Shown in pieces: positions 1 through 7,537 of a stretch of DNA of 18,490 bases; position 1 is the stretch's first letter; each line of letters opens with the position of its first letter. The notes below the pieces were generated by a model. That model had not been told where the DNA came from and searched no databases. It worked only from the letters and a program-made list of their open reading frames with translations. The position numbers were made by a program, and so were the translations under genes. Source of the stretch: JAFGJQ01 sp964586145 (GTDB lineage: Bacteria > Planctomycetota > Phycisphaerae > UBA1845); contig CAZPHH010000091.1 of the NCBI GenBank assembly GCA_964586145.1, positions 1-18,490 of the forward strand, written 5' to 3'.

Positions 1-877
1 CGTTCCCGTTGCAGTCATCGGACGTGCCGTCGGCGATGTCGCACTCGTCCGGCACTCTGTTGTTGTTACAGTCCTCCGATGCGCCGCTCGCGAGTTCCGT
101 CCAATCGTGAAGGCCGTTGTTGTTGCAGTCCGGCCCGGCAGGGAACGGCCACGCCATAACCTCGGCCTGGTACACCTCCGCGGGACCCATCGAGAGAGGC
201 GCCTGCGCCCAGGCAATGATCCGGATGTCTCCCTGATTGGCCCAGCTTGTTGCGTCAAACGTGAACTGCCGAGTAACCACTCGATATCCTCCCGGACTGA
301 GCGTCAGGTCGGCAGTCGCCGCGGCCTGCTTGAAGCCGTGGCGGGAGTAACTCACCTCCGTTGGCCAGTGATCGAGAACCTGAACGATGTACAGGCGCAC
401 GGTCTTGGCCGCGCCTCCGACCTCGAGGCTCACCATCGCGGTCACCTCGTACGTCGAATCGCTGACCGGATCGCCGGTCAGTGCGATGGTCACGTCCGTC
501 GGTACCTGTCGACGAGCGTCGTATTCGGCGTTGAACTCGGTGGGCTTGGAGCCCACAATGTTCGTCAGGCCGTCGAACCACGTACAGGGAACGGCCCCAG
601 GCCAGGGATAGAAGTTGACGGCTCGATCATTGGACCAGGGAGTCCCATAGCCGTCGCTCACGTGATATTGAACGAGTGTGAAGTCATCGGCATAAGTATC
701 GAGCATCTGGCTGAACGCCTGACCGGCGCTTCCACACGCCCCTCACCCCATCATCGACCATTCCTCCGCCAGGACGGTGCGCGATGCCGCGCTTGCCGGC
801 GCGGAAGCGAGCCACCCCGCACAAATCGAGAGGACAATCGTCCACGGCACACGTTTCTCCCACGTTCCCAAATCCAT
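1..877 (-). CDS. Probable secreted selenoprotein: thioredoxin-fold protein with a U-x-x-C motif and C-terminal calcium-binding repeats (runs off the left edge)
   Basis: Reading from ATG at 877 gives 292 codons to the window edge with one in-frame TGA, codon 45 (bases 743-745). AAGGAG lies 6 nt before the ATG. Residues 1-30 form a signal peptide: basic WEKR, a hydrophobic stretch, then a SAPASA-type cleavage site. Mature residues 33-40 (RTVLAEEW) look like the first thioredoxin strand. The motif region reads MMG-TGA-GACGSAGQAF, so the TGA stands three residues before C48 as U-G-A-C. A second strand (FTLVQYHV, 66-73) and a GAVP cis-proline loop (94-97) followed by CTWFDG complete the fold. A beta-rich region follows (about 125-245). 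From 250 there are DCNNNG..D..E repeats typical of planctomycete secreted proteins. Translation continues without a stop for 247 codons past the TGA, and the fold spans it. Selenocysteine insertion is inferred; a Cys-to-stop mutation or sequencing error is the alternative. The substrate is unknown; it is probably an extracytoplasmic thiol/disulfide protein. Confidence 0.72.
713..732 (-). promoter_or_regulatory. Bacterial SECIS-like hairpin just downstream of the in-frame TGA
   Basis: On the minus strand the coding sequence after the TGA folds as GAA-(G)-CGCC / loop GGTCA / GGCG-TTC: seven base pairs, one bulged purine on the 5' side, and a 5-nt loop. The GGTC of the loop begins 18 nt after the TGA. 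In E. coli fdhF, as I recall its sequence, the SelB-binding hairpin has a GGUC loop 18 nt after the UGA and a single bulged nucleotide (U) in the 5' arm. The spacing, the loop and the presence of a bulge match; the bulged base is G here and the upper stem is one pair longer. Bacterial SECIS elements vary widely, so this is good but not decisive evidence. Confidence 0.62.
743..745 (-). other. In-frame UGA, proposed selenocysteine codon (codon 45)
   Basis: The bases are TCA on the plus strand, that is TGA in the frame starting at 877. The codon occupies the first position of a C-x-x-C-like redox site, with TGT (C48) three codons later. Both flanks read as one protein without a frame change, so this is a single-codon interruption and not a frameshift. 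Confidence 0.68.
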
Positions 878-883
878 CGCGTT

Positions 884-889
884 CTCCTT
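884..889 (-). promoter_or_regulatory. Ribosome binding site fixing the selenoprotein start
   Basis: AAGGAG on the minus strand sits 6 nt upstream of ATG at 877. It is one of the strongest Shine-Dalgarno matches in the window and supports this start even though the frame meets a TGA only 44 codons later. Confidence 0.7.
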
Positions 890-1067
890 GCTTGAAAGAC
901 TGGACACACACTCCTGTCAGATCGGCGCCGTGTCAGCCACGTCGCGTCCCGGTCGACCGGCGACGAACGGCAGCGCACCCTGCCGGCCCGCCTGTCGCAC
1001 ACAGGTCGGCTGCAGTCGAGTGCATACGGCTCGCGAGTTCGTTGTGTTCGGTGCCTGACCTCACGCG

Positions 1068-1499
1068 TTACGGGCTCTCCAGGTGTTCCACGAACGATGG
1101 AACGTCATTCGCGTGGATCAGGCCGTCGCCGGACAAATCCGCCTTTTCGCGAGTGCCGGCCACCGCTTGCCCGCAGCAGGCCTGGAAGCCTGCAGGATCC
1201 GTCCGGTTCAGGTCGCCGTCGAAGTCGGACACCCGCGGCCAGGCCAGCGCACTTCGCGGCAAAGCGTTGGGCCCGTGCTCATCGGTCAGATGCTTGCGGT
1301 CGAGATCGTCCTCGACTCCTTCGCCGGCACGGTCCGCCATGCCTTCGAGGCCGGTGCCGCCGCGATCCGCACCGGCCATCCGAACCTGCATCACATCCGA
1401 TCGGTCCGTCGGTTCTTGAGATCCCTCGCTCGCTCCTTTTGAGAAACGGGAATTGACTTCGATACCTCCAGCAACCGAACGGGGCCGCCTCTCCGACAC
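1068..1499 (-). CDS. Small dockerin-repeat ORF, possibly a gene remnant
   Basis: The C-terminal third carries two EF-hand-like dockerin segments: DFDGDLNRTDPAGFQACCGQ, which lacks two loop residues compared with the usual pattern, and ADLSGDGLIHANDVPSFVEHL, which has a complete D-x-S-G-D-G....D loop. These segments are typical of the C-termini of planctomycete secreted proteins and are the reason to believe the frame. The N-terminal two thirds are polar, with no signal peptide and nothing I recognise. The upstream start at 1499 is GTG with no clear ribosome binding site; internal ATG codons are possible. The frame is closed upstream by a stop near 1524. It may be the tail of a decayed secreted protein or a small cytosolic product. 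It lies 190 nt upstream of the selenoprotein gene on the same strand. Confidence 0.42.
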   Translation of the reverse strand: MSERRPRSVAGGIEVNSRFSKGASEGSQEPTDRSDVMQVRMAGADRGGTGLEGMADRAGEGVEDDLDRKHLTDEHGPNALPRSALAWPRVSDFDGDLNRTDPAGFQACCGQAVAGTREKADLSGDGLIHANDVPSFVEHLESP

Positions 1500-1891
1500 C
1501 CGCCCGGATCGCTCTTCTTCACTCTACCAAAACGAAATGCGCGATTCAACGAATAACCACAGCGTCGCCGATTGCCCTCACACACCTGGCTCAGGTTGCG
1601 CCGTTTGGCGTTTGAAACGGGCGTGGCGAGGGCGCCAGGCGGGTTTTTCGCAATCGTGTTCGGCACACAGCGTGCTCGCGTGGCGGGGATGGGGCGGGGG
1701 GCGGACAGGGAGGTTGGAAGGCCACAGCGCGCAGCAGGAAGGGCCGACCCGAGCAGAACGCGGATCGAGACTCCAGAGACAGGCTGGAAAGCCTGTCCCA
1801 CACAGGTCACGCGGATCGGGGTCAGGAATCTTTCTTGCGTTCTGTCGGCGCGTTTGCCGGGGCGGGCGCGGCCTGCGCCGTGGTTCTCCCC
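1500..1891. other. Intergenic region of about 390 bases without a convincing gene
   Basis: Several frames are open because of the high GC content, but none shows family-like sequence. The region holds one palindromic repeat (1778-1802) close to the end of the sugar-transport operon. No promoter that I would defend was seen. Confidence 0.5.
1778..1802 (+). repeat. Dispersed palindromic repeat, variant copy
   Basis: GACAGGCTGGAAAGCCTGTC followed by CCACA. It is the same architecture as the GACCGGC repeats elsewhere in this window, with compensating changes in both arms (C to A on the left, G to T on the right) that keep the stem paired. It lies about 90 bases downstream of the permease gene ending at 1892 and could form a hairpin at the end of that transcript. 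Confidence 0.75.
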
Positions 1892-2737
1892 TTACCCCTT
1901 CAACCCCGTGGTTGCGATGCCGCGGATGAACGTGCGCTGGGCGAGGAAGAAGAGGAGCAGCACGGGAATCACGGTCAGCGTCGCGGCGGCCAGAAGCTGG
2001 TTCCATTCCGTGTTGCCGGACCGGCTCTGCAGGAACTGCAACCCCAGCGCCAGCGTGAACTGGCCCTGGTGGGTCAGGTAGACCAGCGGGCCCAGCAGGT
2101 CGTTCCAGACCGTCAGAAAATGGAACAACGCCACGACGGCCAGGGCGGGCTTCGAGAGGGGCAGCACGATCCGCCAGAACACGCCCCATGTGGTGCAGCC
2201 GTCGATGCGGGCCGACTCCTCCAGCTCGCGCGGAATCGTCATGAAGAACTGGCGCAGCAGGAAGATGTTGAACGCACTGCCGAACCAGGCCGGCACCCAG
2301 AGCGGCAGGTACGTCCCGATCCAGCCGAGGTGCCGGAAAATCATGTACGTCGGGATCATCGTCACGGGGAACGGGATCATCATGGTAGCCAGGCAGACCC
2401 CGAACATCACCGTCCGGCCGCGGAACGGCACCCGGGCGAAGCCGTACGCGGCGATGGAACTCGATACCAGCATGCCCACCAGGCTCAGCCCCGCGATGAT
2501 CAGCGTGTTGCGCGTGTACAGCAGAAAGTCGAAGTGCTCCGACCGGAAGATCGCCTCGTACGCGTCCGTCTGCGGCTCCTGGGGCAGGAACTTCGGCGGA
2601 TACGCGATGACCTCCGTGTTCGGCTTGAGGCTGACCATGGCCATCCAGACCAACGGCAGCACAAACAGCATTGAAACGCCGATCAGCGCGACGTAGGTCG
2701 CGAGGCGGGGGAAGAGTTGAGCGTTCCGTAGGTTCAT
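1892..2737 (-). CDS. Carbohydrate ABC transporter permease, MalG/UgpE type
   Basis: A 281-residue inner-membrane permease, normal length for the MalG-like subunit of CUT1 sugar importers. Hydrophobic segments lie at about 15-35, 75-97, 110-133, 143-165, 195-215 and 255-270, giving the usual six spans. The EAA loop that contacts the ATPase is at 171-198 (ELEESARIDG...IVLPLSKP). It pairs with the upstream permease (2873-3757) and binding protein (3754-5097). The ATP-binding subunit is not in the window, so a shared MsmK/UgpC-type ATPase encoded elsewhere is likely. The start ATG at 2737 has no obvious Shine-Dalgarno and is separated from the previous gene by 135 nt of repeat-rich DNA, unusual inside an operon. 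The substrate is inferred from neighbours to be a beta-glucan oligosaccharide. Confidence 0.93.
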   Translation of the reverse strand: MNLRNAQLFPRLATYVALIGVSMLFVLPLVWMAMVSLKPNTEVIAYPPKFLPQEPQTDAYEAIFRSEHFDFLLYTRNTLIIAGLSLVGMLVSSSIAAYGFARVPFRGRTVMFGVCLATMMIPFPVTMIPTYMIFRHLGWIGTYLPLWVPAWFGSAFNIFLLRQFFMTIPRELEESARIDGCTTWGVFWRIVLPLSKPALAVVALFHFLTVWNDLLGPLVYLTHQGQFTLALGLQFLQSRSGNTEWNQLLAAATLTVIPVLLLFFLAQRTFIRGIATTGLKG

Positions 2738-2756
2738 GGCGCTGTGCTGCGAATGT

Positions 2757-2870
2757 CCAATGTCAAATGTCCAATGTCAAAAGAATGTCAGATGTCCAAT
2801 GTCCAATGGCAAAAGGAGGGGGTGACAGGCGTTCTTCATTTGACATTTGCCATTGGTCATTTTCCATTTC
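2757..2870. repeat. AATGTCCA tandem and inverted repeat cluster between the two permease genes
   Basis: The left half is built from repeats of AATGTCCA and AATGTCAAA (2757-2813). The right half has the complement TTTGACATT (2839-2847) and TTTGCCATTGG (2846-2856). CCAATGGCAAA at 2803-2813 is an exact 11-base inverted match to 2846-2856, and AATGTCAAA at 2773-2781 matches 2839-2847. The composition is far more AT-rich than the surrounding genes. The cluster fills most of the 135-nt gap between the permease genes and would fold in the mRNA. Confidence 0.8.
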
Positions 2871-2872
2871 TG

Positions 2873-3757
2873 TCACGCTCCCCGGTAGTGGACCATCCGC
2901 CGGCTGACCCAGAACACCAGGCCGGTCAGGGCCAGGATGATCACAAGCTGGATCCAAGCCATCGCGCTGGCGTAGCCCATCTTCAGAAAGCGGTACGCGT
3001 TGTCGTACAGGTACATCGTGTAGAAGTAGGTCCCGCGCTCGGGGCCGGGATTGCTCATCACGTACGGCAGGGCAAAGATCTGCCACGTGCCGATGATGGC
3101 GATGATGACGTTGAACAGGATCACCGGGCTGATGCCCGGCAGCGTTACGTGCCAGAACTGGCGGACCGGGCTCGCTCCGTCCAGCCGGGCGGCCTCGTAC
3201 AGCTCTTCCGGCACATCCTGCAGGCCGGCCAGGTAGATGACCACCGGCGAGCCGACGCCCCACAGGCTCACCAGAATCAGCGAACTCATGGCCCAGCCGG
3301 GCGAGGCGAGCCAGGCCGGCCCGCCGATACCTGCCACGCCGAGGGCCTGGTTCAGCAGGCCGTACTGCTCGTTCAGGGCCCACAACCACAGAACGGCCGT
3401 CGCCACCACGGGCACGACGGTGGGGACAAAGATACAGGTTCGGAAGATGCCCTGCCCGCGCACGCGACGGTTCAGCAGAACGGCCAGCAGCACCGCAACC
3501 AGGGTGCCCAGCGGGATTGCGCCGGCGGCGTAGATGAAGGTGTTGCCCAGCACCTTGTGGAAGACGGGGTCGACCGCCAGTTGGCGGTAGTTCTGCGTGC
3601 CGGTGAACACCGGGGGCTGCAGCAGCGGATAGTCGCAGAAGCTCAGGTACAGCGACATTGCCATGGGGACGGCCAGGAAGAACAGGAATCCCAGCCACCA
3701 GGGAGCGGTCCAGAGCAGGCCAGCGAGTTGTCGCGATCGTCTCATGCGAAAACTCAC
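2873..3757 (-). CDS. Carbohydrate ABC transporter permease, MalF/UgpA type
   Basis: A 294-residue membrane protein with about six hydrophobic segments, the first at 11-38. The EAA loop is at 184-212 (EELYEAARLDGASPVRQFWHVTLPGISPV), close to the CUT1 consensus. It forms the translocation pore with the other permease. The start is taken as GTG at 3757, which overlaps the TGA stop of the binding-protein gene (GTGA), implying translational coupling; ATG at 3745 (MRRSRQLAG) is an alternative. The stop at 2873 lies just outside the repeat cluster. Confidence 0.93.
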   Translation of the reverse strand: MSFRMRRSRQLAGLLWTAPWWLGFLFFLAVPMAMSLYLSFCDYPLLQPPVFTGTQNYRQLAVDPVFHKVLGNTFIYAAGAIPLGTLVAVLLAVLLNRRVRGQGIFRTCIFVPTVVPVVATAVLWLWALNEQYGLLNQALGVAGIGGPAWLASPGWAMSSLILVSLWGVGSPVVIYLAGLQDVPEELYEAARLDGASPVRQFWHVTLPGISPVILFNVIIAIIGTWQIFALPYVMSNPGPERGTYFYTMYLYDNAYRFLKMGYASAMAWIQLVIILALTGLVFWVSRRMVHYRGA

Positions 3758-5097
3758 GGCGTGGCCTCGGCCGCCCGCCGCAGGGCAGCCATCCGCTGGT
3801 ATTCGTTCACAATGGCGTCGATTTTGGCCTGGGTCTCACGCAGGGCTTCGTCCGGCGGGCGATGGCCCTGAAAAATGTTCTCGATCATGAAGAGCATTTC
3901 CACGGACGCCTCGGACCAGGTGGGCATGCGCGGGTAGCCGAACACGTCGTCGGAGTCGGCCAGGGCATCCAGGGTGCGGATGTGCTCGCGGATCGGGTGG
4001 TTCTCGAAAAAATCCTCGCTGGGCGTGCGGAAGGGCGAAAGCTTCCAGTGCTCACGGCAGAGCCTCTCCAGCACGTCCTGCCGCAACAGGTAGCGCAGGA
4101 ACCGCATCGCCTCGCGGGGGTGCCGAGAGCCGCGCGGGATCACGAACACGTCGGAGCTGACAAACACCGGGTGCCGGTCCTCCCGATCGGCGGGGAAGCG
4201 GGCGACGCCGTATTCCAGAGACGGCTTGTACTGCCGCACCCAGTTGGCCACCCACGGGCCCTGGTAGACCATGGCCAGTCGTTCGGCAAGGAACGGGTTC
4301 AGCGGCCCCTCCACCGCGCCGACGTTGGCCTCAAAGGCGACGGACTGCTTGAGGCCCATCTCCACCCGCTGTTCGTACATCCAGCGGTGGGCGGCTCGGC
4401 CGGCCGGCGTGTCCAGCGTGAACTGCTGCCCATCCCAGAGGTTTCCGCCGAAGAAATACAGCCACACCCAGTGCCACCAGCCGAGCAGCTTGGGCGCGGG
4501 GATAAAACCGGCCTGGACGATCCGGCCTGCTTCGAATCGCGTGAGCTTGCGGGAGTACTCGTCCAGTTCCGCGAGGGTCCGCGGCGGGCGGTCGGGATCG
4601 AGCCCGGCCTCGCGAAAGAGCCGCTTGTTGTAATACAGCGCGATGACGTACGGCGTGCTGGGCAGGGCATAGAGCCGATCGTTGTACACGCCGATGTTCC
4701 ACCAGGCGGGCTTGAAGGCGTCGGCGTCAATGCCAGACTCCTGCACGAGATCGTCGAGCGGCAGGAGCGCGTCGCGGTCGGCGAACTGCGCGATGATGTG
4801 GTCGTACAGGCCGGCCAGATCGGGCGGATCGCCGCCGGCGACGGCCACCAGCGTGCGCTGGTCGACGTTGCTGACCGCCAGATATTCGACCCAGATGCCG
4901 TCTTCGGCGCCCTGGGTCTGGTTGTATTCGGCGACGATGCGCTTCATGACGGCGCCTTCGACGCCGGTCCATTTCTCCCAGTAGCGGACGACGGTCCGGT
5001 CGGGCGGCACGTGCGGGGCCTGCCGCGGCCCGAACGCCAGCAGGGCCAGCGCCGGCAGGACGAGCAGAAGAAAGATGAGAGTGCCACGCAAAGTCAT
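3754..5097 (-). CDS. Extracellular solute-binding protein, family 1 (sugar ABC importer)
   Basis: A protein of about 447 residues from ATG at 5097 (MTLRGTLIFLLLVLPALALLAF), chosen because it puts the hydrophobic segment at the N-terminus; an upstream start at 5160 would bury it. There is no lipobox cysteine, so it is probably anchored by an uncleaved N-terminal helix. The mature part has family-1 binding-protein features: RYWEKWTG, a VAGGDPPDLAGLYDHIIAQFADRDALLPLDDL block, and ALPSTPYVIALYYNKRLFREAGLD. Many tryptophan and tyrosine residues (for example WWHWVWLYFFGGNLWD) fit stacking against sugar rings. It captures oligosaccharides for the two permeases; the stop codon overlaps the start of the first permease. 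The true ligand cannot be read from sequence. Confidence 0.92.
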   Translation of the reverse strand: MTLRGTLIFLLLVLPALALLAFGPRQAPHVPPDRTVVRYWEKWTGVEGAVMKRIVAEYNQTQGAEDGIWVEYLAVSNVDQRTLVAVAGGDPPDLAGLYDHIIAQFADRDALLPLDDLVQESGIDADAFKPAWWNIGVYNDRLYALPSTPYVIALYYNKRLFREAGLDPDRPPRTLAELDEYSRKLTRFEAGRIVQAGFIPAPKLLGWWHWVWLYFFGGNLWDGQQFTLDTPAGRAAHRWMYEQRVEMGLKQSVAFEANVGAVEGPLNPFLAERLAMVYQGPWVANWVRQYKPSLEYGVARFPADREDRHPVFVSSDVFVIPRGSRHPREAMRFLRYLLRQDVLERLCREHWKLSPFRTPSEDFFENHPIREHIRTLDALADSDDVFGYPRMPTWSEASVEMLFMIENIFQGHRPPDEALRETQAKIDAIVNEYQRMAALRRAAEATP

Positions 5098-5170
5098 TGG
5101 AATCCGGCTGTAGGCCTTTCGACTGCGGGCTGCAAGGGTTGGTGGCGTCTCAACGCTCACCGATGTTCGC

Positions 5171-5245
5171 GGTCCGCACGGCGGACCCTACTCCTATTTG
5201 TGGGACCGGCTTTCCAGCCGGTCTAGCCGTTCCGCACGGCGGACC
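5171..5245. repeat. Composite A-B-A palindromic repeat unit
   Basis: Between the glucanase and binding-protein genes lie three hairpins: GGTCCGCACGGCGGACC at 5171-5187, GACCGGCTTTCCAGCCGGTC at 5204-5223, and TCCGCACGGCGGA at 5231-5243. The middle element is the inverse orientation of the repeats at 1778 and 10115. The outer pair belongs to a second palindrome family with core GTCCGC-acg-GCGGAC. No gene overlaps it; it probably lies in the untranslated spacer of the operon transcript. Confidence 0.8.
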
Positions 5246-5266
5246 GTACAGGCCAAAACCTACAGC

Positions 5267-7537
5267 CTACAGTCCATCCACGAGCCGGGTGAAGATGCTC
5301 CAGTCGGCCAGGTCCACGTCATTGTCGTTGTCCAGGTCGCACTCGGCGAAGCGGGCGGCCGTGCAGCCGACGGGCACCTCACTGTTGCCCGGTCCGCTGA
5401 AGCAGGTGGCGAACGGGCTGTGGTCCCCGGCGTCGACGAACCCGTCGTTATTCAAATCACCCTCGTACGTCCAGCCGATGGCGCGGAGCATGGGCTTGAT
5501 TTCCGGGTTCCGCATGAAGAGCTTCCAGCACAGCCCGGTGCGGTAGTTCTCGATCATCACCACGATCGGGCCCTGGTCGATGGCCAGGTACGTGTCGGAG
5601 AACCAGTTCAGGCCTGGATGAAACGCGTCGCGGAAGCCGTAGGGGCCCACCAGCCCGCTGGTGTACGTGTCGAAGAAGTAGCGCAGGGTGGCCAGGGACT
5701 CGGCCGGCGTAAACGGCATGGCGCTCAGGGCGGCCGTGGGGGCGATGGTGCCGTTGTCGTTGGTCGGCGAATGCGCGTCGTAGCCCCACGGATTCGAGCT
5801 GGCGGTCAACCCCCAGGCCAGTGCGTTGTACCCGACGTGGCCCGCCGGGTTGTGCTGGGCGTACGCCCGGTGAATGAGCGAGGTGTTGCGGGCATTGTCG
5901 AAGTAGTTGCAGTACGCGTCGCTCTTGTAGCGCGGGTCAAAGCCCAGGAACGAGTAGTGCGTGAAGAACAGCGGACCGCCCAGCGGCGGGCCGACCCACT
6001 GGCGATAGCCGTAATACGTGTTGGGGTTCGCGTAGTGGCTCGGGCCGGCCCATCCGCTGTAGTAGCTGGTGGCCGGCATGGGATGCGTGGGGGAGGCAAT
6101 GGCCAGCAGATAGACGATCATGCATTCGTTGTAGCCGACCACGGGCATGTTCATGGCCCATCCGTGGTTTGGCGACCAGTGCCAGTACAGCACCTGGCCG
6201 CCCGAATAGCGACGGAACCAGTCCCATTCCACCTCTTCCCAGAGCGTCGTGGAACGTGTCCGAATCTCGGCTTCCACCGGGTCGGAACCGGTGAAATACT
6301 GGCGCACCGTCAGCAGGCCCTGAACCACGTACGCGGTTTCCACCAGGTCGGCCCCGTCGTCCTGCGCGCTGAAGGGGATGGTGGCGCCGGTGGTCCCGTG
6401 GACCCAGTGCGCCCACGCGCCGTGGTACCGGGTCGTGGATTCCTGGAGAAACGTGACAATCTGGAGCACACGGGCGGCCGCCTCCGCACGCGTGACCCAG
6501 CCGCGTTCCACGGCGATCGGCAGGATCATCAGGCCCATGCCGGTGCCGCCGGTCGCGCAAATGTCCGGCGCGTGCGTGTACCCGTCACGGATCAGCCCGC
6601 TCACCGGGTGGGCAAAGTCCCAGAAGTAGCTGAAGGTGGCCTGCTGGAGCGCGTCGAGCAGCTCTTCATCCGTCAGGCCGTTGTACTCGGCGGACGCCAC
6701 GGTGGACGGCGCGGTTTCCTGCCCGTCGATCACGGCCGTCGCGTAGTAGTGGCTTCGCCCCGTGCCGGGCCCCACGGGGTCCGCATACGTCGCGGCCGGG
6801 TGCGGACTGGTGGTCAGCCGCGTGAACGGCCCGCCGGCCGATGCGGATCGGTACACGTGGTAACCCTGAGTGCCGCCGTCGGTCGACGGGTTCCAGGCCA
6901 GTAGGTTGTGCTCCGCAAAGGCGACGACCCCGAGATTTGTGGGCGTGGTCACCAAGGTGGGGCGGCGAAAGCGGAGATTGTCCACGTAGAGGGTCCCGTT
7001 GGCACCCGGCATGCCTTCAAGCACGAACGCCCAGATCTGATCCAGGCCCGTCTGCGTGCGGGTCGAAACGTTGAAGGACACGGTCGTCCAGACGCCGGTG
7101 GTCGCGGGCAGTCCGGTGGCGACCTGCCAGGCGTCCGGCGGGTCCCAGTTGGGGCTCCAGATGCCGATGATCGAAGGCAGGGCGGACGACGTGGCGATGT
7201 ACACGTCGGCCAGCAACTCCTCCTCCCCGTCCAGGTCGTACGTGGTGCCGGACCAGAAATGGCGGTACTCCACCTTGCCGTCCTCACCCGTGAAGGTGAG
7301 TTTCAGTACGTAGTCTCCGTCGGTGGCGGGCGGGGCCCCCGCAACGCCCCCGGCCACACGGGCGACCACCAGCCCGGCGTCGCCGGCGCTGACGGTCAGG
7401 TCGGTTTCCCACGGTTCATAGCTGGTAAGTGGGGTGTAGGTGTCGGCCGCCGCCGCGCTCGCCAGGAAGAGCGCAAAAACGGCGGCGCCGATGCGCGTGG
7501 CACGGGCATCCAGTCGATCTCGTCGGTTACTTCGCAT
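5267..7537 (-). CDS. Secreted GH144-like (glucoamylase-domain) glucanase with Fn3 and dockerin
   Basis: 756 residues from ATG at 7537. This start gives a basic N-terminus and signal peptide (ending SAAAADT, about residue 32) and overlaps the GH1 stop by 11 nt, implying coupling. Modules: a beta-rich module resembling a carbohydrate-binding domain at about 35-192 (ends LYVDNLRFRR), Fn3 at about 197-284, then the catalytic region to about 690. The catalytic region carries hallmarks of the Pfam glucoamylase family, now CAZy GH144: GGPLFFTHYSFLGFDPR, GLTASSNPWGYDAHSPTNDNG, IAPTAALSAMPFTP and DTYLAIDQGPIVVMIENYRTG. Characterised GH144 enzymes act on beta-1,2-glucan, so that is the likeliest substrate, but this is inferred. 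A dockerin closes the protein (GDLNNDGFVDAGD... and CDLDNDNDVDLADW). No cohesin is visible in the window. Confidence 0.9.
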   Translation of the reverse strand: MRSNRRDRLDARATRIGAAVFALFLASAAAADTYTPLTSYEPWETDLTVSAGDAGLVVARVAGGVAGAPPATDGDYVLKLTFTGEDGKVEYRHFWSGTTYDLDGEEELLADVYIATSSALPSIIGIWSPNWDPPDAWQVATGLPATTGVWTTVSFNVSTRTQTGLDQIWAFVLEGMPGANGTLYVDNLRFRRPTLVTTPTNLGVVAFAEHNLLAWNPSTDGGTQGYHVYRSASAGGPFTRLTTSPHPAATYADPVGPGTGRSHYYATAVIDGQETAPSTVASAEYNGLTDEELLDALQQATFSYFWDFAHPVSGLIRDGYTHAPDICATGGTGMGLMILPIAVERGWVTRAEAAARVLQIVTFLQESTTRYHGAWAHWVHGTTGATIPFSAQDDGADLVETAYVVQGLLTVRQYFTGSDPVEAEIRTRSTTLWEEVEWDWFRRYSGGQVLYWHWSPNHGWAMNMPVVGYNECMIVYLLAIASPTHPMPATSYYSGWAGPSHYANPNTYYGYRQWVGPPLGGPLFFTHYSFLGFDPRYKSDAYCNYFDNARNTSLIHRAYAQHNPAGHVGYNALAWGLTASSNPWGYDAHSPTNDNGTIAPTAALSAMPFTPAESLATLRYFFDTYTSGLVGPYGFRDAFHPGLNWFSDTYLAIDQGPIVVMIENYRTGLCWKLFMRNPEIKPMLRAIGWTYEGDLNNDGFVDAGDHSPFATCFSGPGNSEVPVGCTAARFAECDLDNDNDVDLADWSIFTRLVDGL

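Noticed and set aside
735..760. A frameshift as the explanation for the interrupted gene 1
   Set aside because: The sequence before and after the TGA is in the same frame, so no insertion or deletion is needed; only one codon is affected.
684..911. A 75-codon minus-strand frame overlapping the start of gene 1
   Set aside because: It is in a different frame from the signal peptide and thioredoxin-like sequence, lacks a ribosome binding site at its start and shows no family features.
3658..6904. Long plus-strand open frames opposite the binding protein and glucanase
   Set aside because: They are antisense shadows in GC-rich DNA; the minus-strand frames carry clear domains and signal peptides.
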